Source: Poseidonibacter lekithochrous (lineage in GTDB: Bacteria > Campylobacterota > Campylobacteria > Campylobacterales > Arcobacteraceae). Taken from it: 64,000 nt of DNA. The notes under the pieces were generated by a model that saw only the letters and a list, made by a program, of their open reading frames with translations, made no database searches and was not told where the DNA came from. The translations under genes and the position numbers were made by a program. Shown here piece after piece: positions 26,305 through 34,990 of the stretch (the stretch's first letter is position 1; each line of letters starts with the position of its first letter). The stretch is from assembly GCF_018861145.1 (NCBI RefSeq), contig NZ_JAHKQT010000004.1:62001-126000 (forward strand), given 5' to 3'.

Positions 26305-26496
26305 AAAGACCTAAGTATAGCGAAAATAGCATCTTTATATCAATAAAATAGCTCTTTCATAGCATACTAAGAATTACTGTAATTTTTAACAGTTTTTTAC
26401 TCCTTTTGTCCATTTTTTAATGATATAGTAAGTGAAATCATTCATTTCTTATGTATAATATAGGTATAAACACAACTAATAGATTTAGGATAAATC

Positions 26497-27267
26497 ATGA
26501 CACAAATAGGAAAACTGTTTAATAAAACACCATATTTAGTAAGAGATATCGATAACACTTATAAAGATATAAAATATGTTGAACAAATTGTAAATACCTT
26601 AATAAAAAAATATTCTATAAAAGCAGAAAACATTATAAATATTTTTTCTAATAATAGAGACAATATATTACATTTTCATATCGTAATTAAAACAAATATG
26701 CCAAAAGAGAATCTTTGTTTAGAATATCAAAATGAAGATATAGAGTTTACATTTGAGGAATATAAAGAGTCTAAAACTAAAACTAAATACATCAATTCAT
26801 TTATGTTTATTGAAACATTTAAGCATTTAAATGAAAAAAGCTTAGTTACAGTATTTGATGAAATGATTGGATGTGATGGTAAAAAACTGTTTATCTCAGT
26901 TTTAAAAGAGAATTTAAAATTATTTCAACCAAGTTCTAAACATTACTATTATAGAAACATTCTAATTCTTAAAAAAGATATAATTTGTAATACTGCAAAT
27001 ACATTTAGTATTAATACAGATGAATTATATGAAGATTTACATCCAAATGTAATAAAACAAGTTTGTAAAGATTTAAATCTTACTTATAAAAAATTATCTT
27101 ATGAGTTAGGTTATAAACCTGATACGATTAATAAAGCAGCCTCAACGGGAAAAGTAAGTGATCAATTAAGCAAAGCAATTGAACTTTATTTAGAAAATTT
27201 AAGATTAAGAGAACAACTTAAAGATTTTGACGTGATTAAGCAAACACTTCAAAATGTTATAGTTTAA
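26497..27267 (+). CDS. Hypothetical protein with C-terminal helix-turn-helix
   Basis: The 256-residue product has an N-terminal part (1-180) that I cannot assign. The C-terminal 70 residues (VCKDLNLTYKKLSYELGYKPDTINKAASTGKVSDQL, cited only as landmarks around residues 189-225) look like an HTH unit: KLSYELGYKPDTINKA forms the turn and recognition helix, followed by a helix LSKAIELYLENLRLREQL. Several Campylobacterota regulators carry a similar tail. It is probably a cytoplasmic DNA-binding protein. It is alone on its transcript. Nothing in the sequence tells the signal or the target. Confidence 0.55.
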   Translation: MTQIGKLFNKTPYLVRDIDNTYKDIKYVEQIVNTLIKKYSIKAENIINIFSNNRDNILHFHIVIKTNMPKENLCLEYQNEDIEFTFEEYKESKTKTKYINSFMFIETFKHLNEKSLVTVFDEMIGCDGKKLFISVLKENLKLFQPSSKHYYYRNILILKKDIICNTANTFSINTDELYEDLHPNVIKQVCKDLNLTYKKLSYELGYKPDTINKAASTGKVSDQLSKAIELYLENLRLREQLKDFDVIKQTLQNVIV

Positions 27268-27298
27268 GCTTTTCTAAATATAATTTTACTACAATCAA

Positions 27299-27616
27299 AT
27301 GAAAAAAAGAGTCTTAATGTATAAACACTTATTAGCACTAACAGCAATTGCTTTTCTATTTACAGCATGCGGAGAAGAGAAAGCAGAAGAAAAATGGAAT
27401 TCTTTTATTTATCCTGATAAAACAAACAATAAAAGAAGTATTAAAAGCCCAGTATTTTTCAAAACTCTTCAAGAGTGTCAAAAAGAGTCTGAAAATCAAT
27501 TAGTAATTCTTAATATTACTGATAATGGTACATATAAATGTGGTCTTAACTGTGAATTTCATGATGGTATGAAACTAGAAGTTTGTGAAAAAATGTTAGC
27601 TGCACCTGTAAAATAG
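27299..27616 (+). CDS. Small lipoprotein of unknown function
   Basis: The 105-residue product has a clear lipobox (LFTACG; lipidated Cys at position 24 from the first Met). The mature part holds four further cysteines (ECQKES, YKCGLNCEFH, LEVCEK), which could form two disulfides. An alternative start at the Met at 27317 gives a more standard signal peptide and has a weak AAGAG site, so the real protein may be six residues shorter. It is followed by a strong terminator. Family unknown to me; the outer or inner membrane is the likely location. Confidence 0.65.
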   Translation: MKKRVLMYKHLLALTAIAFLFTACGEEKAEEKWNSFIYPDKTNNKRSIKSPVFFKTLQECQKESENQLVILNITDNGTYKCGLNCEFHDGMKLEVCEKMLAAPVK

Positions 27617-27637
27617 TAAGATTTTTTACTATTTTAC
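27608..27637 (+). terminator. Intrinsic terminator of the small lipoprotein gene
   Basis: A perfect 12-bp stem (GTAAAATAGTAA / TTACTATTTTAC) with a 6-base loop overlaps the stop codon of the lipoprotein gene. Confidence 0.75.
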
Positions 27638-27718
27638 AATCTCCATAAAAAATAATTTAAATTATTTTTTATACTCTTTATGATATAACTCTACTTATTA
27701 TTAAAAATAGGAATATAA

Positions 27719-28375
27719 ATGAAAGAGTTAAAGTACTTAAATGTACTATATATATCAAATGGTTTCAATCAAGAAACTATAATAGAATATCTAAATATCA
27801 AGGCTAAAGACTTCTTTCTAACTAATGATTTAAATGAGGCATTAAATATATTAAATACAAAGAAAGTGAATATTATATTCTCAGAATACAATAATCTTGA
27901 ATATTTTAAAGAAGTTAGAAAAAAATATGAAAAAATCCAAATTATAATTATAAGTAATCTAATAGAAAATATACAATTAATCGAAGGAATTAAAATAGGT
28001 CTTTTAAAGTTCTTACAAGCACCTATAAAAAAAGAAGAATTAATCTCATCTTTAAAAATCTGTATCCAAACATACGATGCAAATAAATCTAATATTATAA
28101 ATTTACAAAATGGATATTCTTATGATTACTATAATCAAGTTCTTTTAAAAAATAATAAAATAGTTATATTATCAAAAAAAGAAAATGATTTTTTTAAATT
28201 CATGTCAAGCAAAGCTAATAATACAGTTTCATATGAAGAAATTAATAAAAGTATTTGGGAAGGCTCTATGACACATGATGCACTAAGATCACTTGTAAAA
28301 GAATTGAGAAAGAAAACATATAAAGATTTAATTAAAAATATTTCAGGAATTGGATATAGATTTAATTTAAATTAA
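27719..28375 (+). CDS. OmpR-like regulator with degenerate receiver domain
   Basis: The 218-residue product has the size and order of an OmpR-type response regulator: a receiver-like domain (1-120) and a winged helix (about 130-217, with LRSLVKELRKKTY and the terminal GIGYRFNLN). The receiver lacks the phosphorylation machinery: the acidic pair expected after the first strand is replaced (LYISNGF), and the strand that normally ends in the aspartate reads NIIFSEYNN. It therefore probably works without phosphorylation. No kinase gene is adjacent. The target is unknown; the ABC exporter 48 bp downstream is a candidate. Confidence 0.75.
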   Translation: MKELKYLNVLYISNGFNQETIIEYLNIKAKDFFLTNDLNEALNILNTKKVNIIFSEYNNLEYFKEVRKKYEKIQIIIISNLIENIQLIEGIKIGLLKFLQAPIKKEELISSLKICIQTYDANKSNIINLQNGYSYDYYNQVLLKNNKIVILSKKENDFFKFMSSKANNTVSYEEINKSIWEGSMTHDALRSLVKELRKKTYKDLIKNISGIGYRFNLN

Positions 28376-28422
28376 GGTATTTATAGTAAAACTTAACTCT
28401 AATTTAATTAAGAAAGACTACT

Positions 28423-30195
28423 ATGAATAAACACATTTCCTTTAAAAATATATTTAAACTACTTTTAGACAATAAAAAGCACCTACTTTTAGGTCAAGCT
28501 ATAACTTTTATAGCTATTTTAATAAGTATTCCAATTCCTTTAATGCTTCCAATTTTAGTGGATGAAGTATTACTAAAGAAACCAGATTTCTTTATAAATA
28601 TAATAAATGATACCTTTGGAATTGGCAATGCCTTTTACTATATAGCAATAGTTACTCTAGTTGTTATTCTTCTAAGATTAATTCATTTTGTTTTTACAAT
28701 AGTAATCACAAAACTTTTTACCTATATTTCAAAATATGTAACTTATAAATTAAGAGTAAAAGTACTAAGTCACTTAAAGTTTGTTAATATGAATGAATAT
28801 GAAAGCCTAGGTTCAGGTGCAATATCATCAAACTTAGTGACAGATATAAACACACTTGATACTTTTATAATATCAATCGCAAGTAAGTTTGTAGCTTCTG
28901 TTTTAACACTAATAGGAGTTGCTATTGTTATAATAGCAATTGACCCAATATTAGGTTTAATGATTCTATTTATTCAACCAATTATTATGCTTTTATCTAA
29001 AAAAATATCTAAAAAAACTGGTGCTTTAAAAAAAGAAGAAAACCAAGCAATTGAAGAATTTCAAGATAATGTGGGAGAAACACTAGATTTGTTTGGACAA
29101 ATAAAAGCAAGTAACAAAGAAGAGTATTTCTTTAATGAAGCTATAAAAAAAGCCAAGAATATCCAAATAGCTTCAAATGAATATAATTATAAAAGCGTTG
29201 CTTATGAACGATTATCATTTACTGTATTTTTAATTGCCTTTGAAATTTTTAGAGCAACTGGTCTTATTTTAGTTGAATATAATGATTTATCAATTGGTAT
29301 GATGTTTGCAATGTTTGGTTATATCTGGTTTATTATGACACCAGTACAAGATATTTTATCAATTCAATACTCATATGCAAGTGCAAATGCTGCAATAAGT
29401 AGGATTAATCGAATTTTAGATTTAGATATAGAAAAAAGTGGAGATGAAGAACTTTGTGTTAAAAATAAAGAAGTAAATATCTCAATAAAAAATCTTAACT
29501 TCTCATATACAGAAGAAAAAAACATACTAGATGACATCTCTTTAGATATTAATACTGCAGATAAAGTAGCATTAATTGGTGCAAGTGGAAGTGGAAAAAC
29601 AACACTAGCACAAATAATCTCAGGTTTTTATTCAAAGAAAAATGGTGATATTTTTTATAATGGTGTAAGTATTGAAAAACTAGATAAAAAAAGTTTACGA
29701 GAAAATATATTTTTAGTACTTCAAATGCCAATACTTTTTAATAATACATTAAAATTCAACATCACAATGGGAAATGAAAATATAAGTGATGAGCAAATTC
29801 ATAAGGCTTTAAAAATAGCACAACTTGATGATGTAATAGCAAAAATGACTGATGGCTTAGAGACAAAGGTAGGACGTCATGGTGTTAGATTAAGTGGTGG
29901 GCAAAGACAAAGACTCTCAATTGCTAGAATGATAATTGCAGACCCTGCTGTTGTTATCTTTGATGAATCAACATCAGCACTTGATGTTCATACAGAAGCA
30001 AAACTATTTATAGCGTTAGAAGAGATTTTAAAAAATAAAACTGTAATTACAATTGCTCATAGATTAAGTACAGTAAAAAATGCAAATATAATTTATGTTT
30101 TAGATGAGGGTAAAATCGTTCAAAGAGGTAATCATAAAGAATTAGAAGAGGAAGAAGGACACTATTTAGAGTTTGTTAAAAATCAGTTAATTTAG
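28423..30195 (+). CDS. ABC transporter, fused permease and ATP-binding subunits
   Basis: The 590-residue half-transporter has an exporter-type membrane domain with six helices (about residues 17-310) and a nucleotide-binding domain (about 345-585) with Walker A GASGSGKTT, signature LSGGQRQR, Walker B VVIFDEST and the switch histidine in TIAHRLST. It should work as a homodimer exporting lipids, peptides or drugs. The regulator gene lacking a functional receiver lies just upstream in the same direction. The substrate cannot be told. Confidence 0.9.
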   Translation: MNKHISFKNIFKLLLDNKKHLLLGQAITFIAILISIPIPLMLPILVDEVLLKKPDFFINIINDTFGIGNAFYYIAIVTLVVILLRLIHFVFTIVITKLFTYISKYVTYKLRVKVLSHLKFVNMNEYESLGSGAISSNLVTDINTLDTFIISIASKFVASVLTLIGVAIVIIAIDPILGLMILFIQPIIMLLSKKISKKTGALKKEENQAIEEFQDNVGETLDLFGQIKASNKEEYFFNEAIKKAKNIQIASNEYNYKSVAYERLSFTVFLIAFEIFRATGLILVEYNDLSIGMMFAMFGYIWFIMTPVQDILSIQYSYASANAAISRINRILDLDIEKSGDEELCVKNKEVNISIKNLNFSYTEEKNILDDISLDINTADKVALIGASGSGKTTLAQIISGFYSKKNGDIFYNGVSIEKLDKKSLRENIFLVLQMPILFNNTLKFNITMGNENISDEQIHKALKIAQLDDVIAKMTDGLETKVGRHGVRLSGGQRQRLSIARMIIADPAVVIFDESTSALDVHTEAKLFIALEEILKNKTVITIAHRLSTVKNANIIYVLDEGKIVQRGNHKELEEEEGHYLEFVKNQLI

Positions 30196-30196
30196 A

Positions 30197-30528
30197 AAAA
30201 AGGTAAGCTCATAAGCCGAGTTTTGTTTTAAAGACAATAATTTATCTAGCTACTAAATTACTTTAGTAGTCGAGCAAAGACCAAAAATGTGAAGTAAATA
30301 CCAGGTCTTTTTGCTGCAAGTTGGGTTTACAAAGCACTAATGATTACTCAAAAGTCTGGTGAGCTCTTACCTCACCGTTTCACCATCACCAAAAAATTGG
30401 CTGTCTATTCTCTGTTGCACTATCCCTTAGGTTACCCTAGCCATTAGTTAAATGGAACCATACTTCACTGCAGCCCGGACTTTCCTCTTGAATATTTTAA
30501 TTCAAGCTATTGTCAAGCTTACCTTTTG
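30197..30528 (-). ncRNA. rnpB: RNase P RNA (class A)
   Basis: Read on the minus strand, the 5' part contains the conserved GAGGAAAGTCCGGGCTGCAG, then AGTGCAACAGAGAA-like and AGACAGCC segments, a GGTGAAACGGTGAGG stretch, and at the 3' end ACAAAACTCGGCTTAT. The two ends pair as P1 (AAGGTAAGCT with AGCTTACCTT). A T run follows directly before the ABC transporter stop codon. This is the catalytic RNA that matures the 5' ends of tRNAs. It explains the only gene-free stretch longer than 300 bases. The ends are approximate to a few bases. Confidence 0.95.
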
Positions 30529-30555
30529 CGTATTATATCTAAGTTAGCTAAAAAT

Positions 30556-31089
30556 TTACTTTCTAATAATATCGTAGTGTTCAGGTGCAGAAAATTTAAA
30601 AATATCGTCATTTATTTCTTTATTTGATATTTGATTTTCAAATTTGATTTCAACACTATTATCCAGTTTATCTTTATATTTAATTATTTCAATTTCATCT
30701 GAATCTTTTGACCCTTCTATTAAATAATCAATATCATCAATATTTGCAATATATGAATTTTCATTTATCTTTTTAGATGTGTTTAATAATTTTATTATAT
30801 TTATTTCACTTTGTAATTGAGTATAAATTGCTTGTTCTAACTCTGGTTCATCTACAATTGCAAAATCATTTAAAATATAAACATTCTTTTCAATTGGTGT
30901 TTTATATTTCCATAAAATTTTTCCAGTATTTTTTATAAATACTTCACCTTTATATTCAATAATTTTATTATTAATTGACTTGATACTTTGTGTAAAATCA
31001 GCTTTAAAAGTCTCTAATTTTTTAATATCAGCAGCTGCATTAAACGTAGCAAAAAAAACTATAAATACAAATATCATCTTATAAAACAT
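30556..31089 (-). CDS. lolA: Outer-membrane lipoprotein carrier protein LolA
   Basis: The 177-residue product has a signal peptide (about residues 1-20) and the LolA layout: FKADFTQSI, a GEVFIKNTGKILWKYKTPIEKNVYI beta stretch (landmark around residues 47-72) and a C-terminal FKFSAPEHYDIIRK-like end. LolA ferries lipoproteins across the periplasm from LolCDE to LolB. A LolC/E-like permease gene lies 2.7 kb away on the other strand beyond secA. The gene is divergent from secA. Confidence 0.9.
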   Translation of the reverse strand: MFYKMIFVFIVFFATFNAAADIKKLETFKADFTQSIKSINNKIIEYKGEVFIKNTGKILWKYKTPIEKNVYILNDFAIVDEPELEQAIYTQLQSEINIIKLLNTSKKINENSYIANIDDIDYLIEGSKDSDEIEIIKYKDKLDNSVEIKFENQISNKEINDDIFKFSAPEHYDIIRK

Positions 31090-31145
31090 ATTTTAACCTT
31101 TATTTTTATATAATCTAGCGATTATAACAAAAAGGAATTAATTTT

Positions 31146-33764
31146 ATGTTAAATGTTTTTTCAAAGATTTTTGGTACTAGAAATGATAAAGAAGTAAAAA
31201 GATATAGAAAAAGAGCTCAAGAAATAAATACACTTGAAAGTAAGTATGAAGCAATGAGCGATGATGAATTACAAAATAGTTTTAATAAATTAAAAGAACA
31301 AGTACAAAATGAAGGAAAATCATTAAATGATGTATTAAATGATTCTTTTGCAATTACGAGGGAAGCTAGTAAAAGAGCTTTAAATATGAGGCCATATGAC
31401 GTTCAACTAATTGGAGCTATGGTTTTACATGATGGAAGAATTGCAGAAATGAAAACAGGTGAAGGAAAAACACTTGTAGGTTCATTAGCAGTAGCACTAA
31501 ACGCATTAACGGGCAAAGGTGTACATGTTGTTACAGTAAATGATTACTTAGCTTCAAGAGATGCACAAGAACTAGAACCTTTATATAACTTCTTAGGTTT
31601 TAGTGTTGGTGCAATTATTGGTACTTTAAAAGATGATGATTTAAGAAAAGAGCAATATGCAGCTGATATTACTTATGGTACAAATAATGAGTTTGGATTT
31701 GACTTCTTAAGAGATAATATGAATTATGATGTTGAAGAAAAAGTTCAAAGAGAACATTCATTTGTTATTGTTGATGAAGTAGATTCAATTTTAATTGATG
31801 AAGCTAGAACTCCCTTAATTATAAGTGGACCAACAAATCAAAAAAGTGCAAACTATGCAAGAGCAAATGAAATAGCAATGACTTTAGAAAAAGGTGAGTT
31901 AATCGAACCTAAAAAAGCTGATGAAAGACCTATAACAACAGGTGATTTTACAGTTGATGAAAAAAATAAATCTGTTGTTTTAACAGAAGATGGAACTACA
32001 AAAGCTCAAGAATTATTTGAAGTTGACAACTTATATTCTTTAGAAAATGCATCTTTATCGCATAATTTAGACCAAGCCCTAAAAGCTAACTATATTTTTG
32101 AAAAAGATGTAGATTATGTAGTTAAAGATAATGAAGTAATTATTGTAGATGAGTTCACAGGAAGATTAAGTGAGGGGAGAAGATTCTCTGAAGGTCTTCA
32201 TCAAGCTTTAGAAGCAAAAGAAGGAGTTTCAATTCAAGATGAATCTCAAACTTTAGCTGATATTACTTTCCAAAATTACTTTAGAATGTATGATAAACTA
32301 GCGGGAATGACAGGTACTGCACAAACTGAAGCTACTGAGTTTGCAGAGATTTATAATCTTGATGTAGTTTCTATTCCTACAAATGTACCAGTTACAAGAC
32401 TTGATAAAAATGATTTAATCTACAAAAGTGAAGCAGAGAAATTTGAAGCTGTTTGTAATAGAATTAAAGCTTTAAATGAAAAAGGACAACCTGTACTTGT
32501 GGGTACTGCTTCAATTGAAAAATCTGAAAAATTACATAAAATTTTAAAAGATAAAAAAATACCTCACACAGTTTTAAATGCAAAACAACATGAAAAAGAA
32601 GGTAAGATTATTGAAGATGCTGGTCAGAAAGGTGCAGTTACAATTGCTACAAATATGGCTGGACGGGGAGTTGATATTAAGCTTACACAAGAGATTCTTG
32701 ATCTTGGTGGATTAGTAATTTTAGGGACTGAAAGACATGAATCAAGAAGAATTGACAACCAATTAAGAGGAAGAGCAGGACGGCAAGGTGATGCTGGAGA
32801 ATCTCAATTCTATTTATCATTAGAAGATAACTTATTAAGAATCTTTGGATCAGATAAAATCAAAGGTATCATGGAAAGACTAGGTATTGAAGATGGAGAA
32901 CATATTGAATCAAAAATGGTAACACGTGCAGTTGAAAATGCTCAGAAAAAAGTTGAGCAAATGCACTTTGAATCAAGAAAACATTTACTTGAATACGATG
33001 ATGTAGCAAATGAACAAAGAAAAGTTATCTATAAATTTAGAAATGATTTATTAAGACCAGATTATGATATTGATACTAAACTTAATGAAAATAAATTAGA
33101 ATATGTACAAACAACACTTTTAAATGCTGAAATAATAGATGGTATGCCAGCTGAAGATTATAATTATGAATATATACTTGCTAAGTTTAAAGAAGAACTT
33201 CGATTAATTATTACACTTGAAGATATTAAATCTGAATCTTATGAAGAATTAGAAAAGAAACTTCTTGAAATAATTACAGATGTATATGCTAAGAAAATGG
33301 AAATGGCAGCACCTGAACAAAAAAGTGAAATAGAAAGAATTCTTTACTTACAAATTTTAGATAATGCATGGAGAGATCATTTATACTCTATGGATACATT
33401 AAAAACAGGTATAGGACTTCGAGGGTATAACCAAAAAGATCCATTAGTTGAATATAAAAAAGAATCATATAATATGTTTATTGAATTAATTTCAAATATT
33501 AAACATGAAATTATTAAAGTACTATTTACTATTCAACTTCAAAATCAAGAAGATGCAAAAAAAGAGCAAGAAGCTGTTGAAAAAATGAAAGAACAAATGG
33601 AAGAAGCTACTGAAAATATCACTACTAATGTTGCTCAAAAAGAAGTAATGGCAAGTGAAAAGAAAATTGCAAGAAATGACAACTGCCCTTGTGGTTCTGG
33701 GAAAAAGTATAAACAATGTTGTGGGAAAAGCGGACCTAAAAGAGGTTTAGCAGCAGGGAACTAA
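31146..33764 (+). CDS. secA: Preprotein translocase ATPase SecA
   Basis: The 872-residue protein has all SecA hallmarks: [11 protein letters not shown] Walker A (about residues 99-109), the [20 protein letters not shown] segment, [32 protein letters not shown] and the C-terminal zinc-binding [13 protein letters not shown]. It drives protein export through SecYEG. Between the scaffold and the zinc tail lies a Q/E/K-rich linker. The stop codon is one base before the TTG start of the LolC/E-like gene. Confidence 0.97.
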   Translation: MLNVFSKIFGTRNDKEVKRYRKRAQEINTLESKYEAMSDDELQNSFNKLKEQVQNEGKSLNDVLNDSFAITREASKRALNMRPYDVQLIGAMVLHDGRIAEMKTGEGKTLVGSLAVALNALTGKGVHVVTVNDYLASRDAQELEPLYNFLGFSVGAIIGTLKDDDLRKEQYAADITYGTNNEFGFDFLRDNMNYDVEEKVQREHSFVIVDEVDSILIDEARTPLIISGPTNQKSANYARANEIAMTLEKGELIEPKKADERPITTGDFTVDEKNKSVVLTEDGTTKAQELFEVDNLYSLENASLSHNLDQALKANYIFEKDVDYVVKDNEVIIVDEFTGRLSEGRRFSEGLHQALEAKEGVSIQDESQTLADITFQNYFRMYDKLAGMTGTAQTEATEFAEIYNLDVVSIPTNVPVTRLDKNDLIYKSEAEKFEAVCNRIKALNEKGQPVLVGTASIEKSEKLHKILKDKKIPHTVLNAKQHEKEGKIIEDAGQKGAVTIATNMAGRGVDIKLTQEILDLGGLVILGTERHESRRIDNQLRGRAGRQGDAGESQFYLSLEDNLLRIFGSDKIKGIMERLGIEDGEHIESKMVTRAVENAQKKVEQMHFESRKHLLEYDDVANEQRKVIYKFRNDLLRPDYDIDTKLNENKLEYVQTTLLNAEIIDGMPAEDYNYEYILAKFKEELRLIITLEDIKSESYEELEKKLLEIITDVYAKKMEMAAPEQKSEIERILYLQILDNAWRDHLYSMDTLKTGIGLRGYNQKDPLVEYKKESYNMFIELISNIKHEIIKVLFTIQLQNQEDAKKEQEAVEKMKEQMEEATENITTNVAQKEVMASEKKIARNDNCPCGSGKKYKQCCGKSGPKRGLAAGN

Positions 33765-33765
33765 T

Positions 33766-34971
33766 TTGAATAAAAAATTAGTTAATTTTATTGTAAAAAA
33801 ATATTTACGATTTGACAAAAAAAATCCTTTTATATCTATAAGTGCTATTTTAGCATTTGTAGGTGTAGCTATTGGGGTTATGGTTTTAATTCTTTCTATG
33901 GCGATTATGAATGGTACGGCAAAAGAATTTGAAAAAAAACTTTTTACTATGAACTACCCTCTTACAATTTACTCTAAATTTAATAATTCAATAGATAAAT
34001 CACTTTTAAACCAATTACAAAATAAATATCCCAATTTAAAATTTTCACCTTATATTTCATCTCAAGTAATTGCACAAAGTGGTGAAGATATGAGTGGGGG
34101 TATGATTTTTGGAGTAATTCCAGAAAAAGAAGCTTCAATAAATGATATTTATAAAAAAGCCTTAGGTAATTTAGAACTTAGTAAATATGATATTATCACT
34201 GGTGTAGGAATTTCTTCTAAACTATTTTTAAACAAAGGAACTAAAACAACTCTATATTTTACATCATTAAATCCAACAGGATTTTCTATGATTCCAAAGA
34301 TGAAAAGATTTACTTTCCAAAATTCATTTAAATCAGGTTTAAATGCTTATGACCAAGCTTATATGTATACTTCTATTGAAGCTTTACAGACTTTATTAAA
34401 AAAGCCTAAAGATACTTATGATGGTATTCATATTTTCTCAAATGATGCTTTTAAAGATATTGAAAAGTTAAAAGAAGATTTAAAAGATACAGGTGCTGGA
34501 GTTTTAGGATGGTGGCAACAAAATGGAAACTTCTTCGCTGCAATGAAAATGGAAAAAACAGCCTTATTTATAGTTTTAATGCTAATTATTCTAGTAGCTT
34601 CATTAAATATCATATCATCACTTTTAATGACAGTAATGAGCAGAAGAAAAGAAATCGCCCTACTTTTATCAATGGGTGCCTCTAATAAAGAGATTAAATC
34701 TATCTTTTTAAGAGTTGGTATAATTATTGGTTTTTCTGGAATTTTGAGTGGGATTGCTTTAGGATTTATTGGGTATTGGGCTTTAGACACTTTTGATATT
34801 GTTTCTCTTCCTGCTGATGTTTATGGAACAGCAAAACTTCCACTTGATTTAGCATTAAGTGATTTTATATCTATTGTAATAGGTGCTGCTGTTATTGTAA
34901 CCTTATCATCATATTATCCAGCAGCAAAAGCTACAAAAATAGATGTTATTGATGTACTAAGAAATGAATAA
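33766..34971 (+). CDS. LolC/LolE-like lipoprotein-releasing ABC permease
   Basis: The 401-residue product starts at TTG one base after the secA stop. It has the FtsX-type layout: one helix near the N-terminus (about residues 25-48), a periplasmic domain of about 200 residues, and three helices at the C-terminus (about 265-285, 310-335, 365-385) with MSRRKEIALLLSMGAS and the closing ATKIDVIDVLRNE. These are the features of LolC/LolE, which release lipoproteins from the inner membrane to LolA. No LolD ATPase is adjacent, so it must be supplied from elsewhere. Epsilon-type bacteria often have one such permease (LolF-like) working as a homodimer. Confidence 0.85.
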   Translation: MNKKLVNFIVKKYLRFDKKNPFISISAILAFVGVAIGVMVLILSMAIMNGTAKEFEKKLFTMNYPLTIYSKFNNSIDKSLLNQLQNKYPNLKFSPYISSQVIAQSGEDMSGGMIFGVIPEKEASINDIYKKALGNLELSKYDIITGVGISSKLFLNKGTKTTLYFTSLNPTGFSMIPKMKRFTFQNSFKSGLNAYDQAYMYTSIEALQTLLKKPKDTYDGIHIFSNDAFKDIEKLKEDLKDTGAGVLGWWQQNGNFFAAMKMEKTALFIVLMLIILVASLNIISSLLMTVMSRRKEIALLLSMGASNKEIKSIFLRVGIIIGFSGILSGIALGFIGYWALDTFDIVSLPADVYGTAKLPLDLALSDFISIVIGAAVIVTLSSYYPAAKATKIDVIDVLRNE

Positions 34972-34990
34972 ACCTAATTTTTTTAGGTTT
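34970..34990. terminator. Bidirectional terminator between LolC/E-like permease and AsmA-like gene
   Basis: AAACCTAA (34970-34977) and TTAGGTTT (34983-34990) with a T5 loop lie between convergent genes whose stops are 17 bases apart. Confidence 0.7.

Noticed and set aside
30196-30555. Gap considered for a missing small gene
   Set aside because: It is fully explained by RNase P RNA on the minus strand.
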